This document shows positions 27,813-37,979 of a stretch of 46,936 nt of DNA, piece by piece; position 1 is the stretch's first letter; every line of letters starts with the position of its first letter. The notes under the pieces are model-generated. The model was not told the DNA's origin, did no database searches, and saw nothing but the letters and a program-made list of their open reading frames with translations. This DNA is from Nevskia sp. (GTDB taxonomy: Bacteria; Pseudomonadota; Gammaproteobacteria; Nevskiales; Nevskiaceae): positions 1 through 46,936 of the forward strand of contig JARLJS010000162.1 in NCBI GenBank assembly GCA_031291075.1. Direction: 5' to 3'. The position numbers and the translations under genes are program-made.

Positions 27813-28616
27813 TCAGGCGCTGCCTTCGGCGCTGTAACGGGCGAGCAGTCCGCTGCGTACGGCGTGGCGGAACACGCGGGCGAAGACCCAGGCGGCGAGC
27901 AGCATCTGCGCGGCGGCGAGCGCGGCACCGCCCCATAGCGTGGTGGCGGGGAAGCTGCCGCCGCCGATGACCGTGCGCAGCCCCTCGAACACGTAGGACG
28001 GCGGCAGCAGCCGCGATACCGCCTGCATCCAGTGAGGCAGCGTGGAGACGGGATAGAACACCGCCGCGAACGGCGACAGCAGCGCCGGCAGCGGCCACAC
28101 CAGCCATTCCGAGGCCGGCCCCAGGCGCAGCACCATGGCGCTGGCGAGGATGCCGAGCGCAATGCCGAACAGGAACAGCACCAGCAGCAGCGGCACCAGC
28201 AGCAGGCCGAAGGCGAAGAACGGCAGGCCGAACACCGCGGTCGCCAGCACCAGCATCACCAGCAGGCCGATCAGGCTGGTGGTGACGCTGGTCAGCACCA
28301 GCCCGCCCAGGTACTGCCGCAGCGACAACGGGGTGGCGAAGATGTTGATGAAGTTGCGCGACCACACGTCCTCCAGGAAGGCGGTGGTCACGCCCTGCAT
28401 CACGCGGGTGAAGAAGTCCCAGAACAGCACCGCACCGAGCAGGCGCGGCACCAGGTCGACCCCCGGCGCGCTGAGGGTGTTGAGATAGCGGGTAATGAAA
28501 CCCCACAGCACGATGTCGATCGCCACCCAGGCGAACAGCGGGATCACCCGCACCGGGCTGCTGCGCATCAGGTAGAACTGGCGCAGTGCCACCGCTGCGG
28601 CCGGACGCAGTCTCAC
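27813..28616 (-). CDS. ABC-2 type exporter permease
   Basis: A 267-residue integral membrane protein with about six helices (for example VIPLFAWVAIDIVLWGF, LIGLLVMLVLATAVFGL, LLLVPLLLVLFLFGIALGIL and LPALLSPFAAVFYPVS), typical of ABC-2 membrane subunits (PF01061) including the TLPHWMQAVSRLLPPSYVFEG segment near the end. Its start overlaps the stop of the ATP-binding subunit by 4 bp, so the two form one exporter. The cargo is unknown; drug, polysaccharide or lipid export are all possible for this family. Confidence 0.9.
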   Translation of the reverse strand: MRLRPAAAVALRQFYLMRSSPVRVIPLFAWVAIDIVLWGFITRYLNTLSAPGVDLVPRLLGAVLFWDFFTRVMQGVTTAFLEDVWSRNFINIFATPLSLRQYLGGLVLTSVTTSLIGLLVMLVLATAVFGLPFFAFGLLLVPLLLVLFLFGIALGILASAMVLRLGPASEWLVWPLPALLSPFAAVFYPVSTLPHWMQAVSRLLPPSYVFEGLRTVIGGGSFPATTLWGGAALAAAQMLLAAWVFARVFRHAVRSGLLARYSAEGSA

Positions 28617-29356
28617 GCTGCCGCCTCCGCCGCCAGCGGCTCGCGCGCCAGGCGGATGAACAGTTCCTCCAGGCTGGCCGCGCCGTGCTGGCCCGGCAGC
28701 TGGCGCGGGTCACCCTCCAGCAGGATCCTGCCCTTGGACAGGAACAGCACGCGGTGACAGACCTCCTGCACCTCGTACATGTTGTGCGAGGTCCACAGGA
28801 TGCCGCGCTCGCCGTCCGCCGCGATGGCGCGGATCATGGCCCGCACGTCCTGCGCCGCCGCCGGGTCGAGCGAGGCGGTGGGCTCGTCCAGCAGCAGCAG
28901 CTGCGGCCGGTTGAGCAGCGCCTTGGCCAGGCACACCCGGGTCTGCTCGCCGGAGGAGAGCAGGCCGCAGCGGGTGCGGCGCAGGCGCTTGAGGTCGAAC
29001 TGCTCGATCAGCGTCTCGATGCGGGCGGCGAGCCCGGGCACGTCGTAGACCAGGCCGAACACGCACAGGTTCTGCTCCACCGTGAGGTTGCCGGGCAGCG
29101 GCGCGTACACCGCCATGAAGTTGGTGCACGCCAGCGCCCGGCTGCGCTGGCGTGCCAGGTCGTGGCCCTCGATCGACACGCTGCCCGCGCTGGGCTCCAG
29201 CACGCCCAGCACCATGTTGATCACGGTGGTCTTGCCGGCGCCGTTGGGCCCGAGCAGGCCCACGATCTCGTTGCGCCGCACCTCGAACGACACGCCGTCC
29301 ACCGCTGTCAGGCTGCCGAAGCGCTTGGTCAGGCCGCTGGCCTTGAGCACGCTCAT
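28613..29356 (-). CDS. ABC exporter ATP-binding subunit
   Basis: A 247-residue ATPase. Walker A GPNGAGKT (near 36-43), signature LSSGEQTR in place of LSGGQ (near 133), Walker B LLLLDEPTASLDP (near 152-164) and switch His in TSHNMYEVQ are all intact. It pairs with the ABC-2 permease downstream (4-bp overlap). The frame is open far upstream, but the ATG at 29356 overlaps the rhomboid stop (ATGA), indicating a three-gene coupled operon: rhomboid, ATPase, permease. Confidence 0.93.
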   Translation of the reverse strand: MSVLKASGLTKRFGSLTAVDGVSFEVRRNEIVGLLGPNGAGKTTVINMVLGVLEPSAGSVSIEGHDLARQRSRALACTNFMAVYAPLPGNLTVEQNLCVFGLVYDVPGLAARIETLIEQFDLKRLRRTRCGLLSSGEQTRVCLAKALLNRPQLLLLDEPTASLDPAAAQDVRAMIRAIAADGERGILWTSHNMYEVQEVCHRVLFLSKGRILLEGDPRQLPGQHGAASLEELFIRLAREPLAAEAAA

Positions 29357-29958
29357 CGCCAACCGCCGTCGCGCGGGAGCGCCGCGCGATCCTGGTCCCG
29401 GCGGCGCCAGTAGCGCAGCAGCGCCACGCCGCCGACCAGCCCGCCCAGGTGGGCGAAGTGGGCGATGCCCGGCATGGTGCCGGTGACACCGGCGAACAGC
29501 TCCAGCAGCGCGTAGAGAAACACGAACACCCGCGCCGGCATCGGGATCGGCGGGAACAACAGCATCACCTTGCGGTTCGGGTACAGCACCGCGAACGCCG
29601 CCAGCACGCCGAACACCGCGCCGGACGCGCCCAGGGTGGGGACCTTGTCCGGCAGCAGGCTGGTCACCAGCAACTGCGTGGCCGCCGCGGTCGCCAGGCT
29701 CGCGGAATACAGCGCGAGGAAGCGGCCGGATCCCAGCGCCCGTTCCACCGGCCGCCCGAACATCCACAGCGCGAACATGTTGGTGGCCAGGTGCGCCACG
29801 TTGCCGTGGAGGAAGGCGCTGGTGAGCGGCTGCCAGAGGTGGAAGCCGGCGCCTAGCGGCCACAGCACCAGCGGTGTCAGGAACGTATTGCCGAGCTGGG
29901 TTTCCAGCACGAACATGGCGAGGTTCGCCGCCAGCAGGGCGTAGGTCAGCGGGGTCAT
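29353..29958 (-). CDS. Rhomboid family intramembrane serine protease
   Basis: A 201-residue six-helix protein. The catalytic Ser is in GASGAVFG (near 122-129), His in IAHFAHLGGLVGG (near 168), and the oxyanion/L1 motif is LHGNVAHLATNMFALW (near 50-65). No extra N-terminal domain is seen. It cleaves membrane proteins within the bilayer; the substrate is unknown. It heads an operon with an ABC exporter through 4-bp overlaps, so the protease may mature or quality-control the exporter or its cargo. No FNR-type box lies upstream; a REP-like element does. Confidence 0.92.
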   Translation of the reverse strand: MTPLTYALLAANLAMFVLETQLGNTFLTPLVLWPLGAGFHLWQPLTSAFLHGNVAHLATNMFALWMFGRPVERALGSGRFLALYSASLATAAATQLLVTSLLPDKVPTLGASGAVFGVLAAFAVLYPNRKVMLLFPPIPMPARVFVFLYALLELFAGVTGTMPGIAHFAHLGGLVGGVALLRYWRRRDQDRAALPRDGGWR

Positions 29959-30048
29959 GGTCTTTGAGCGATGGGATCGGCCATCGGCAACGGCGGCCGG
30001 CAGTAGTCATAGCATAACCGCTGCGGGGCACGGGATTGAGCAGCACAT

Positions 30049-30162
30049 GTAGGTCCGAACCGCCGAAGGCGTTTCGGACGCATTTGGTGCGGCGATACTT
30101 CGGCTTCGGTCGTTGGGGATGAGTGACATGCGTCCGAACCGCCTTCGGCGTTTCGGACCTAC
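30049..30162. repeat. BIME-like pair of inverted REP units
   Basis: Two 35-bp arms (30049-30083 and 30128-30162) are inverted copies with 2 mismatches, and each arm is itself a hairpin around CGCCGAAGGCG or CGCCTTCGGCG. They lie between the rhomboid start and the GspE-like stop, so they probably end the GspE transcript or are just resident extragenic palindromes. The 45-bp spacer between them has no feature I recognise. Confidence 0.75.
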
Positions 30163-30176
30163 GCCGGCTGCGCTGG

Positions 30177-32756
30177 CTACTCCACCCGCACCCGATACGC
30201 TTCCGCCAGCGAGATCGTCCCGGCCCGCGCCAGCTCCACCGCGCGGGCGGTGATCGATACCATGCCGGCGGCCTCCGCGGTGGCGTGGATGGTGTCGCCG
30301 TCGGCGTTGGGGACGATCAGGCGGCGGATGTCGGCGGTCACCGGCAGCAGTTCGTACACCGCCAGGCGGCCGCGCACGCCGGTGCCGTGGCATTGCGGGC
30401 AGCCGATGCCGCGGTAGAAGGTCTCGTCGGCGCCCACGCCCAGGGCGGCGCGTACGAACGGCGCCACCCGCTCCGGCTCGAGGCAGTGGCGGCAGTTGCG
30501 GCGCGCCAGGCGCTGGGCCAGCACGCCGAGCAGGGTGGAGCGCAGCAGGAAGGATTCCACCCCCAGGTCGAGCAGGCGGGTGACGGTGGTGGCGGCGTTG
30601 TTGGTGTGCAGGGTGCTCAGCACCAGGTGGCCGGTGAGGGCGCACTCCACCGCGATCTCGGCGGTCTCGTGGTCGCGGATCTCGCCCAGCATGATGACGT
30701 CGGGGTCGTGGCGCAGGATGTTGCGCAGGATGCGGGCGAAGTCCAGCTCGATATCGTGCTGCACCTGGATCTGGGTCACGTCCGGGATGTGGTATTCGAC
30801 CGGGTTTTCCACCGTGATGATGTTGACGTTCTGCTTGCGCACTTCCATCAGCGCGGCGTACAGCGTGGTGGACTTGCCGCAGCCGGTGGGGCCGGTGACC
30901 AGCAGCATGCCGTTGCTGCGCGCCAGAATGTCGCGGAATACCTCCTCGTCGTGGGCGCTGAAGCCGATCTCGGCGATGTTGCGCAGGCCGCCGCTGGTGT
31001 CGAGCAGGCGCAGCACCACGCTCTCGCCGTACACCGAGGGTATCACCGAGATGCGCAGGTCGATCTGCTTGCCGGCGTATTGCACCGACACGCGGCCGTC
31101 CTGTGGCAGGCGGTGCTCGGCGATGTTCATGGTGCCGATCACCTTGATGCGGCTGACCACCGCGCGCAGCAGCGGCTTGGCGAAGGTGCGGACCGGGATG
31201 AGGGTGCCGTCGATGCGGAACAGCACCTCGAAGTCCTCGGCGCGGGGGCGCACATGGATGTCGGAGGCGTGGCGCCGCACGGCGTCCTCGATCAGCCCGG
31301 TGACCAGACCCACCACCGGCTTTTCGCGGGCCAGGCGCTCGTTCTCATGCGTGGCCTGCTCGCTGTCGTCGTTGCCGTCCGGGCGCAGGTCGAGAGACCT
31401 GAGCAGCACCGCGTCCTCGAAGCGGTCGAACTGCTGGCCGATGGTGGCCTCCACCGCGCCGGGTGGGGCGAGCAGCGGCAGCACGCGCAGGCCGGTGGCG
31501 AATTCGATGCTGGTGGTGGCCTCGGTATCGTGCGGGTGGTCGGTCACCACCGCCAGCACGCCCTGGCGGATGCGCAACGGTACCATGCGGGTGCGCCGCA
31601 CCAGCTGCGGCGACACCGTGGCCACGGCGGGCGCGGCGCACTCGACGTGGTGCATGTCGATCAGCGCCAGGCCCAGGCGCTGCGCCAGGCGGAAGGCCTC
31701 GTGGGCGGCGGGCGAGTCGCCGGCGCAGGACTGCCAGCCCTGCAGGTCGGTGAGCAAGTGGCCTTCCACCACGGCGGTCTGGCCCTGCAGTGACGCCGCC
31801 AGGTAGGCGTCGAGGTCGGCATTGCTGCGCACCAGCGGCACGTGCTGGCGGGCTTCGCGGGCATCCGCCACCATGCCGCGCAGCGCCGGCAGCATGGTGT
31901 ATACCACCGCCGCCAGTGCATGCATCGCCACGTACAGGGTGAGTTGCTGGCCGTCGCGTCGCCAGTGCAGCCAGACGCCGTCGGCGCCCAGGTGCGTGCC
32001 GAGCACCTCGCCCTGCAGGCGCCGGCCGTTGGGCAGCACCACCGTCGCGGCCAGCGGCGCGGCGCGCGTCACCAACTCGGCCGGCGGCGCCGCGTCGGTC
32101 TCGGCCATCCACAGGTCGTCGGAAGTGATGAGCCAGGATTGTCCGCCGATGCTCAGGTGCCAGCTGCCGTCGGAAAGCTGTCGCGGCGAGGCGTCGCCCT
32201 GCACCAGCATGCCGTCGCCGACCACCACGAAGCCGGCGCCGGCCACCTCGGTGCCAACGGCCTGCTCAGGCAGCGGCGGGCTGCGCGTGGCGAAGGAGCG
32301 CAGGGCCGGGGTGCCGGGCGGGCGCAAGGAGATTTCCAGCCTGGCCAGGGCCGCATTGCGGATGCGCACCGAGCGCTCGTGGCCGTTGCGCCAGCGCAGC
32401 CAGGTGTGGTCCGGGTCGATGCTGCCGCCAAGCAGGTTGCCTTCCAGGCGGCCGCGGTCGGGCAGGATCACCTCCGCGTGCAGCGGACGCGGCGGTGTCA
32501 CGCCGCCGTCCGGCACCGGTGCCTGCATTTCGCTGAGCCACAGGTCGGCATCGCGCACCACGCTGGTGCCGGACACGGTTGTCAACTCCCAGTCGCCGTC
32601 GGGCAGGCGCTTGGGCTCCTGCGTCAGGAGCAGCTTGGTGCCGTCGGCCAGCACCGCCAGGGCGCTGCGGGCGCGCAGGCGCTCGTCCACCTCCGGCGCG
32701 GGCCTGCCCCCCGGCGCGGCGGCCGGTACCTGTTCCTGGTCTGCGTGGTCTTCCAT
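30177..32756 (-). CDS. Orphan GspE/PilB-type secretion ATPase with duplicated N-terminal domain
   Basis: An 859-residue protein. Two similar domains come first (about 30-150 and 165-290), each ending in a block like ATVVLPNGRRLQGEVLGTHL then WLHWRRDGQQLTLYV. A GspE N-terminal-like region follows (about 370-470), then the hexameric ATPase: Walker A GPTGCGKST (near 625), Asp box DPDVIMLGEIRD, His box LSTLHTNN, and a tetracysteine zinc motif CRHC...CPQC (about 755-790). No pilin, secretin or inner-membrane platform genes are near, so the machine it drives is unknown. ATG 32756 is the likely start; with TATACT at 32767-32772 and the FNR box at 32794, transcription would begin within a few bases of it. 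Confidence 0.88.
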   Translation of the reverse strand: MEDHADQEQVPAAAPGGRPAPEVDERLRARSALAVLADGTKLLLTQEPKRLPDGDWELTTVSGTSVVRDADLWLSEMQAPVPDGGVTPPRPLHAEVILPDRGRLEGNLLGGSIDPDHTWLRWRNGHERSVRIRNAALARLEISLRPPGTPALRSFATRSPPLPEQAVGTEVAGAGFVVVGDGMLVQGDASPRQLSDGSWHLSIGGQSWLITSDDLWMAETDAAPPAELVTRAAPLAATVVLPNGRRLQGEVLGTHLGADGVWLHWRRDGQQLTLYVAMHALAAVVYTMLPALRGMVADAREARQHVPLVRSNADLDAYLAASLQGQTAVVEGHLLTDLQGWQSCAGDSPAAHEAFRLAQRLGLALIDMHHVECAAPAVATVSPQLVRRTRMVPLRIRQGVLAVVTDHPHDTEATTSIEFATGLRVLPLLAPPGAVEATIGQQFDRFEDAVLLRSLDLRPDGNDDSEQATHENERLAREKPVVGLVTGLIEDAVRRHASDIHVRPRAEDFEVLFRIDGTLIPVRTFAKPLLRAVVSRIKVIGTMNIAEHRLPQDGRVSVQYAGKQIDLRISVIPSVYGESVVLRLLDTSGGLRNIAEIGFSAHDEEVFRDILARSNGMLLVTGPTGCGKSTTLYAALMEVRKQNVNIITVENPVEYHIPDVTQIQVQHDIELDFARILRNILRHDPDVIMLGEIRDHETAEIAVECALTGHLVLSTLHTNNAATTVTRLLDLGVESFLLRSTLLGVLAQRLARRNCRHCLEPERVAPFVRAALGVGADETFYRGIGCPQCHGTGVRGRLAVYELLPVTADIRRLIVPNADGDTIHATAEAAGMVSITARAVELARAGTISLAEAYRVRVE

Positions 32757-32766
32757 GTTCGAGCCC

Positions 32767-32807
32767 AGTATAGAGGGGCGGTACCTGCCGGCATTGACCG
32801 GCGTCAA
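32767..32807 (-). promoter_or_regulatory. FNR-type promoter of the GspE-like gene
   Basis: Perfect palindrome TTGAC-CGGC-GTCAA (32794-32807) with TATACT at 32767-32772, 31 bp from the centre. The predicted start near 32759-32760 leaves a leader of only 3-4 nt before the ATG at 32756, and no ribosome-binding site is seen, so the mRNA may be leaderless. Confidence 0.75.
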
Positions 32808-32813
32808 GCCGCT

Positions 32814-34442
32814 TCAGCGGCCCAGCAGGGTCCGCAGCTGCGCCAGCAGGGCGTCGAACGGCGGCGCGCGGGTGGTATCCACGGTCAGCGTGTGGGCGCG
32901 CTCGGCGTCGTCGAGGGGGTCGTTGTGACCGAGCTGGTGGCGCAGCACCGCGACGTCGGCCTCGGAGGCGTCTTTGCCCTCGCGGGCGCGCTCGACCAGG
33001 CGCCGCTCCAGCTCTGCGGGCGGCGCCTGGCAATCCACGATCGCCATCGGCACGTCGAGCTGCTGGGCCAGGGCGGCAAAGTGGCGTCGCGCGGCCTGGT
33101 GGAGGAAGGTGGCGTCGATGATGGCGGTTTCGCCGCCCTCGATGAGGGCGCGCGCCAGGTCCACCAGGTGGGAATAGACCTGGCGGCCCGCGTCCACGGT
33201 GTAGATGCCGGCGCCGACGCCGGAGCCGCTGCGCCCTTGCGGAGCGATGCCGTGCATGCGCTTGCGCTCCACGTCCGAGCGGACGCGGATCGCCGGCAGG
33301 CGTTCGGCGAGCTCGCCGCTGTAGCGGGTCTTGCCGGAGCCGGCCAGGCCGTGCATCAGGATCAGGCCCGGGCGCGCCCGGCGGGTCCAGTAGAGCGCCT
33401 GGCGCACGTAGTCGATGCACTCGTCCAGATGCTGGCGCCGGCGCTTGTCCACCGCCAGTGACTGCCAGCGGATCATGGCCACCTTGGCGCGTACCAGGGC
33501 GCGGTAGACCGCGTAGTAGTGCAGGGTGCGCACGCCGGCATAGTCGCCGCCGGCTTCCAGGTAGCCGTTGAGGAAGGCGTAGCCGAGGCCGGGATGGCCG
33601 CGGTGCGCCAGGTCCATCAGCAGGAACGCGGTGTCGCTGACGGTGTCGATCCAGCGTAGTCCCGGGCTGAATTCGATGCAGTCGAACGGCACGATGCCTT
33701 GATCGAGGCTTACCAGGTTGGCGAGGTGCAGGTCGCCGTGGCACTCGCGGACGCAACCGGCAAGCCGGCGCGCGTCGAACACCGGCGCCAGCTCGGTGCC
33801 CCGCCGCGTGACCCACTGGCCGATCTGCTCCAGCCGGCTCCGCAGCGCGTCGTCCCCGGTTCCTTGCAGCAGGTCATGCAGGCTGTCGCGCAGGGGTGTC
33901 TGCACCTGGCTCGGCAGGCCGTATTCCGTACCGGCGGCCGCCGACGGCAGCGTGGCATGGAGCGCGGCCAGCGAGCGGCCGAACTGCTCCATGTCGCGCG
34001 GCGACAAACCGCCGGCGTCGAGCACGCGGTCGAGCTGCCGATCTGCCGGGAACTGGCGCATCTTCACCGCGTATTCGAGCGGCACGCCTTCGCCGCCCAC
34101 CAGCGGGTGCTCGGCGCTGCCGGTGATGGGCACCACGTCCAGGTACAGCTCCGGGGCGAAGCGGCGGTTGAGCCGCAGCTCCTCCCGGCAGGCGTCGAGT
34201 CGCAGCTGCAGCGAGGAGAAATCGAGGAACGGCAGCTTGACCGGCTTCTTCACCTTGTAGGCATAGGCTCCGGTCAGCAGCACCCAGGAGATGTGGGTCT
34301 CCGCCAGCCGCACGCGGTGGGCGCCGTGGCTGTACGCGGACGGGCGCAGCAGCGCCTGGATCAGCGGCGGCAGGTGGATCTTGCGCAGGCGCTGTTCCCG
34401 CCGCCGTCCTTCCTGCTGGTCGGAATGGCGGATGGGTGTCAT
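32814..34442 (-). CDS. APH-like plus P-loop ATPase fusion protein (Rv2004c type)
   Basis: A 542-residue protein of two parts. The N-terminal half resembles aminoglycoside phosphotransferase/kinase folds, with YAYKVKKPVKLPFLDFS (nucleotide lysine region) and the catalytic loop CHGDLHLANLVSLD followed by FDCIEFSPGLRWIDTVSDTAF (near 232-260). The C-terminal half is an AAA/zeta-toxin-like P-loop kinase with MHGLAGSGKTRYSGELAE (near 365-382). The same architecture occurs in mycobacterial Rv2004c, a DosR-regulon member; the phosphorylated substrate is unknown. The start is ATG 34442 or GTG 34454. It lies 24 bp after ftsH, so it should share the ftsH FNR-type promoter. Confidence 0.85.
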   Translation of the reverse strand: MTPIRHSDQQEGRRREQRLRKIHLPPLIQALLRPSAYSHGAHRVRLAETHISWVLLTGAYAYKVKKPVKLPFLDFSSLQLRLDACREELRLNRRFAPELYLDVVPITGSAEHPLVGGEGVPLEYAVKMRQFPADRQLDRVLDAGGLSPRDMEQFGRSLAALHATLPSAAAGTEYGLPSQVQTPLRDSLHDLLQGTGDDALRSRLEQIGQWVTRRGTELAPVFDARRLAGCVRECHGDLHLANLVSLDQGIVPFDCIEFSPGLRWIDTVSDTAFLLMDLAHRGHPGLGYAFLNGYLEAGGDYAGVRTLHYYAVYRALVRAKVAMIRWQSLAVDKRRRQHLDECIDYVRQALYWTRRARPGLILMHGLAGSGKTRYSGELAERLPAIRVRSDVERKRMHGIAPQGRSGSGVGAGIYTVDAGRQVYSHLVDLARALIEGGETAIIDATFLHQAARRHFAALAQQLDVPMAIVDCQAPPAELERRLVERAREGKDASEADVAVLRHQLGHNDPLDDAERAHTLTVDTTRAPPFDALLAQLRTLLGR

Positions 34443-34466
34443 GGTCGCGCCCACGGTCCTGCGGCC

Positions 34467-36335
<1,869 letters not shown>

Positions 36336-36390
36336 CGGTACCGGGTTCCGTGACCTTGGCACAGGTTGCCACAAGCGGCGGTGCCGGCAA

Positions 36391-36404
36391 TTGATCTGGG
36401 TCAC
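36391..36404 (-). promoter_or_regulatory. FNR-type box upstream of ftsH (one mismatch)
   Basis: TTGAT-CTGG-GTCAC, last base off consensus. CAACCT on the minus strand (36363-36368) lies 32 bp from the centre. It would place the transcript start about 20 bp before the ftsH ATG. Confidence 0.6.
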
Positions 36405-36434
36405 GAGGCGCCAGGGAGGGGCCGCCGCTGCGTT

Positions 36435-36448
36435 TTGACCTGGGTCAA
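36435..36448 (+). promoter_or_regulatory. FNR-type box upstream of the cytochrome c gene
   Basis: Perfect palindrome TTGAC-CTGG-GTCAA. TAACCT (36472-36477) lies about 33 bp downstream of the centre, giving a start near 36484 and a leader of about 30 nt. Confidence 0.75.
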
Positions 36449-36512
36449 TCGCCGGCGGCCGCCGGCTCGGCTAACCTTGGCCTGCCTCCCCTGGCCCGCA
36501 ACAAGGATTGCC

Positions 36513-37301
36513 ATGCCCAAGTTCAAACCGCCGATGGCCGCGTTGTGCCTGTTCCTGCTCGCGGGCGCCGCAGTGGGCACGGACACGCCCGCGGCGGCCG
36601 CACCCAGACAGGACGCGGCGGACCGTCAGCTCACGGACCTGCAGCAGCGCCTGCGCGAACTCATCGGCCAACTCGACGAGATGGCGGAACTGCATGACGC
36701 CGCCGGCCGCCGCAGCCTGATGCACCGCCATTGGCACGCCCTGCAGGACTACATGCGGGAGGTGCAGAAGACGCTGCCGCCGCAGCCCGCCGGCAGCGAA
36801 CAGATGCACCTGGCCTTCGGCTCGGCGGCAGGCTGCGGCCTCGCCGCCGACATGGACGCGGACCGCTACGTCTCGCAGACGCGCGACCTGTTGTGGAGCA
36901 TGCGCGAGCAGCTCGCGGCGGTGCGCCAGGCCGGCAGCGCGGCCGAGCGGCAGCGCCGGCTGCAGGCGCACGCAGTCGACGCCTATCACGGCATGCAGGC
37001 GATTCGCGGCCTGGGCTGGATGTACGGCAAGACAGCGCCGAGCGGCGAAAACCAGGGTCCGGTGCCCGATGCGGCCTCCACCGGCGCCTACCTGGTCCAC
37101 CAGTACTGCGGCCAGTGTCACGCGCCGCCGCCGGCGGTATTGCACAGCGCCGCTGAGTGGTCTGGCGCGGCGGCCCGCATGCAGGGGCACATGAACCTGG
37201 CCAATGCCCAGAATCCGCACGAGGTGCAGGTGCCGAGCCAGCGCGAGATGACCGCGATCCAGACCTACCTGGAGGCGAACGCCTGCGAAACGGTCGATTG
37301 A
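36513..37301 (+). CDS. Secreted c-type cytochrome-like protein
   Basis: A 262-residue protein with a signal peptide (MAALCLFLLAGAAVGT). A helical, charged middle (about 35-190) contains repeated Gln/Leu/Arg heptads (QLTDLQQRLRELIGQLDEM). The C-terminal part has one haem site CGQCH (near 207-211) and candidate axial methionines in ARMQGHMNLAN. The long N-terminal helical domain is unusual for a monohaem cytochrome and may dock a partner. ATG 36513 has AAGGA upstream. It has its own FNR-type box and is divergent from ftsH. No neighbouring reductase shows which electron path it serves. Confidence 0.8.
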   Translation: MPKFKPPMAALCLFLLAGAAVGTDTPAAAAPRQDAADRQLTDLQQRLRELIGQLDEMAELHDAAGRRSLMHRHWHALQDYMREVQKTLPPQPAGSEQMHLAFGSAAGCGLAADMDADRYVSQTRDLLWSMREQLAAVRQAGSAAERQRRLQAHAVDAYHGMQAIRGLGWMYGKTAPSGENQGPVPDAASTGAYLVHQYCGQCHAPPPAVLHSAAEWSGAAARMQGHMNLANAQNPHEVQVPSQREMTAIQTYLEANACETVD

Positions 37302-37321
37302 GCCAGCCGGGCGGCGCAAGG

Positions 37322-37354
37322 CAAAAATAGCCGCCGGCGCTCCGCCCCGGCGGC
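37322..37354 (-). terminator. Rho-independent terminator of the hsp20 gene
   Basis: On the minus strand, GCCGCCGG and CCGGCGGC (37330-37354) form an 8-bp GC stem followed by a T-rich run (TATTTTTGC). It lies just past the Hsp20 stop and between convergent genes. Confidence 0.75.
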
Positions 37355-37364
37355 CGCAACGCGC

Positions 37365-37787
37365 TTATTGCACTTTGATTTGGGTGGTCGAGGACCTCTT
37401 GACCTCGGTTTTCGGCAGGTGGACGGTCAGCACGCCGTCATTGGACTCGGCGGTGATGGCGTCCTGCTGCACGTTCTCCGGCAGGCTGAAGCTGCGGCTG
37501 TAGGCGCCGTAGGTGCGCTCGACCCGATGGACGCGCGCGTCCTTCTCCTCGTGCTCCGACCTGCGTTCGCCCGAGATGGTAAGCACGCCATTCTCGACGC
37601 TGACCTTCACCTCTTCCTTCTTCACGCCCGGAAGCTCGGCCTTGACCGTGTATTCCTTGGGCGTTTCGGCGATGTCCACGGCCGGAGCCCAGGCGTCGCC
37701 TGCGCGGTTGGCAACGGCGCCACCGCGCTGGAAGCGGTTGAGAAGCTCATCCATCTCGCGAAACGGATTCCATTGAACCAGAGCCAT
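37365..37787 (-). CDS. Small heat-shock protein, Hsp20/alpha-crystallin family
   Basis: A 140-residue ATP-independent holdase chaperone. The start MALVQWNPFREMDELLNRFQ is typical of class A bacterial Hsp20. The alpha-crystallin domain (about 38-130) has PAVDIAETPKEYTVKAELPG and GVLTISGERRSE, and the C-terminal arm contains GVLTVHLPK and the I-x-V anchor (QIKVQ). ATG 37787 has GGAG upstream; a longer frame to 37871 runs into the FNR-type box. The gene is single and ends in a hairpin terminator. Hsp20 under hypoxic control recalls HspX of the DosR regulon. Confidence 0.93.
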   Translation of the reverse strand: MALVQWNPFREMDELLNRFQRGGAVANRAGDAWAPAVDIAETPKEYTVKAELPGVKKEEVKVSVENGVLTISGERRSEHEEKDARVHRVERTYGAYSRSFSLPENVQQDAITAESNDGVLTVHLPKTEVKRSSTTQIKVQ

Positions 37788-37857
37788 GATGTCGTCTCCA
37801 TCTGATCGCCGGCGGACTGCGGCAGACCAATGGTGAAACCCGCGCCGGAACTTGGCA

Positions 37858-37871
37858 TTGACCTGGATCAT
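37858..37871 (-). promoter_or_regulatory. FNR-type box upstream of hsp20 (one mismatch)
   Basis: TTGAC-CTGG-ATCAT, last base off consensus, centred 77 bp before the Hsp20 ATG. The -10 region (CACCAT or CCATTG) is weak. It is one of a pair with the site at 37904. Confidence 0.55.
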
Positions 37872-37903
37872 GTGCCCCGTTTCAAGTGCCGCCGGCGCCG
37901 CTT

Positions 37904-37917
37904 TTGACTCAGATCAA
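37904..37917 (+). promoter_or_regulatory. FNR-type box upstream of the DUF6455-acyltransferase operon
   Basis: TTGAC-TCAG-ATCAA, both half-sites full. TTAATA (37941-37946) lies about 33 bp downstream of the centre, giving a start near 37952 and a leader of about 28 nt. Confidence 0.75.
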
Positions 37918-37979
37918 TGAGCGACGGAGCGCGCCTGCGCTTAATAGCAGGTGACACGAGAACCTGTTGAGAGATCGAG

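Noticed and set aside
25373-27970. 865-codon open frame antisense to ppsA
   Set aside because: Composition is typical of a third-position GC shadow and the opposite strand encodes all PpsA motifs.
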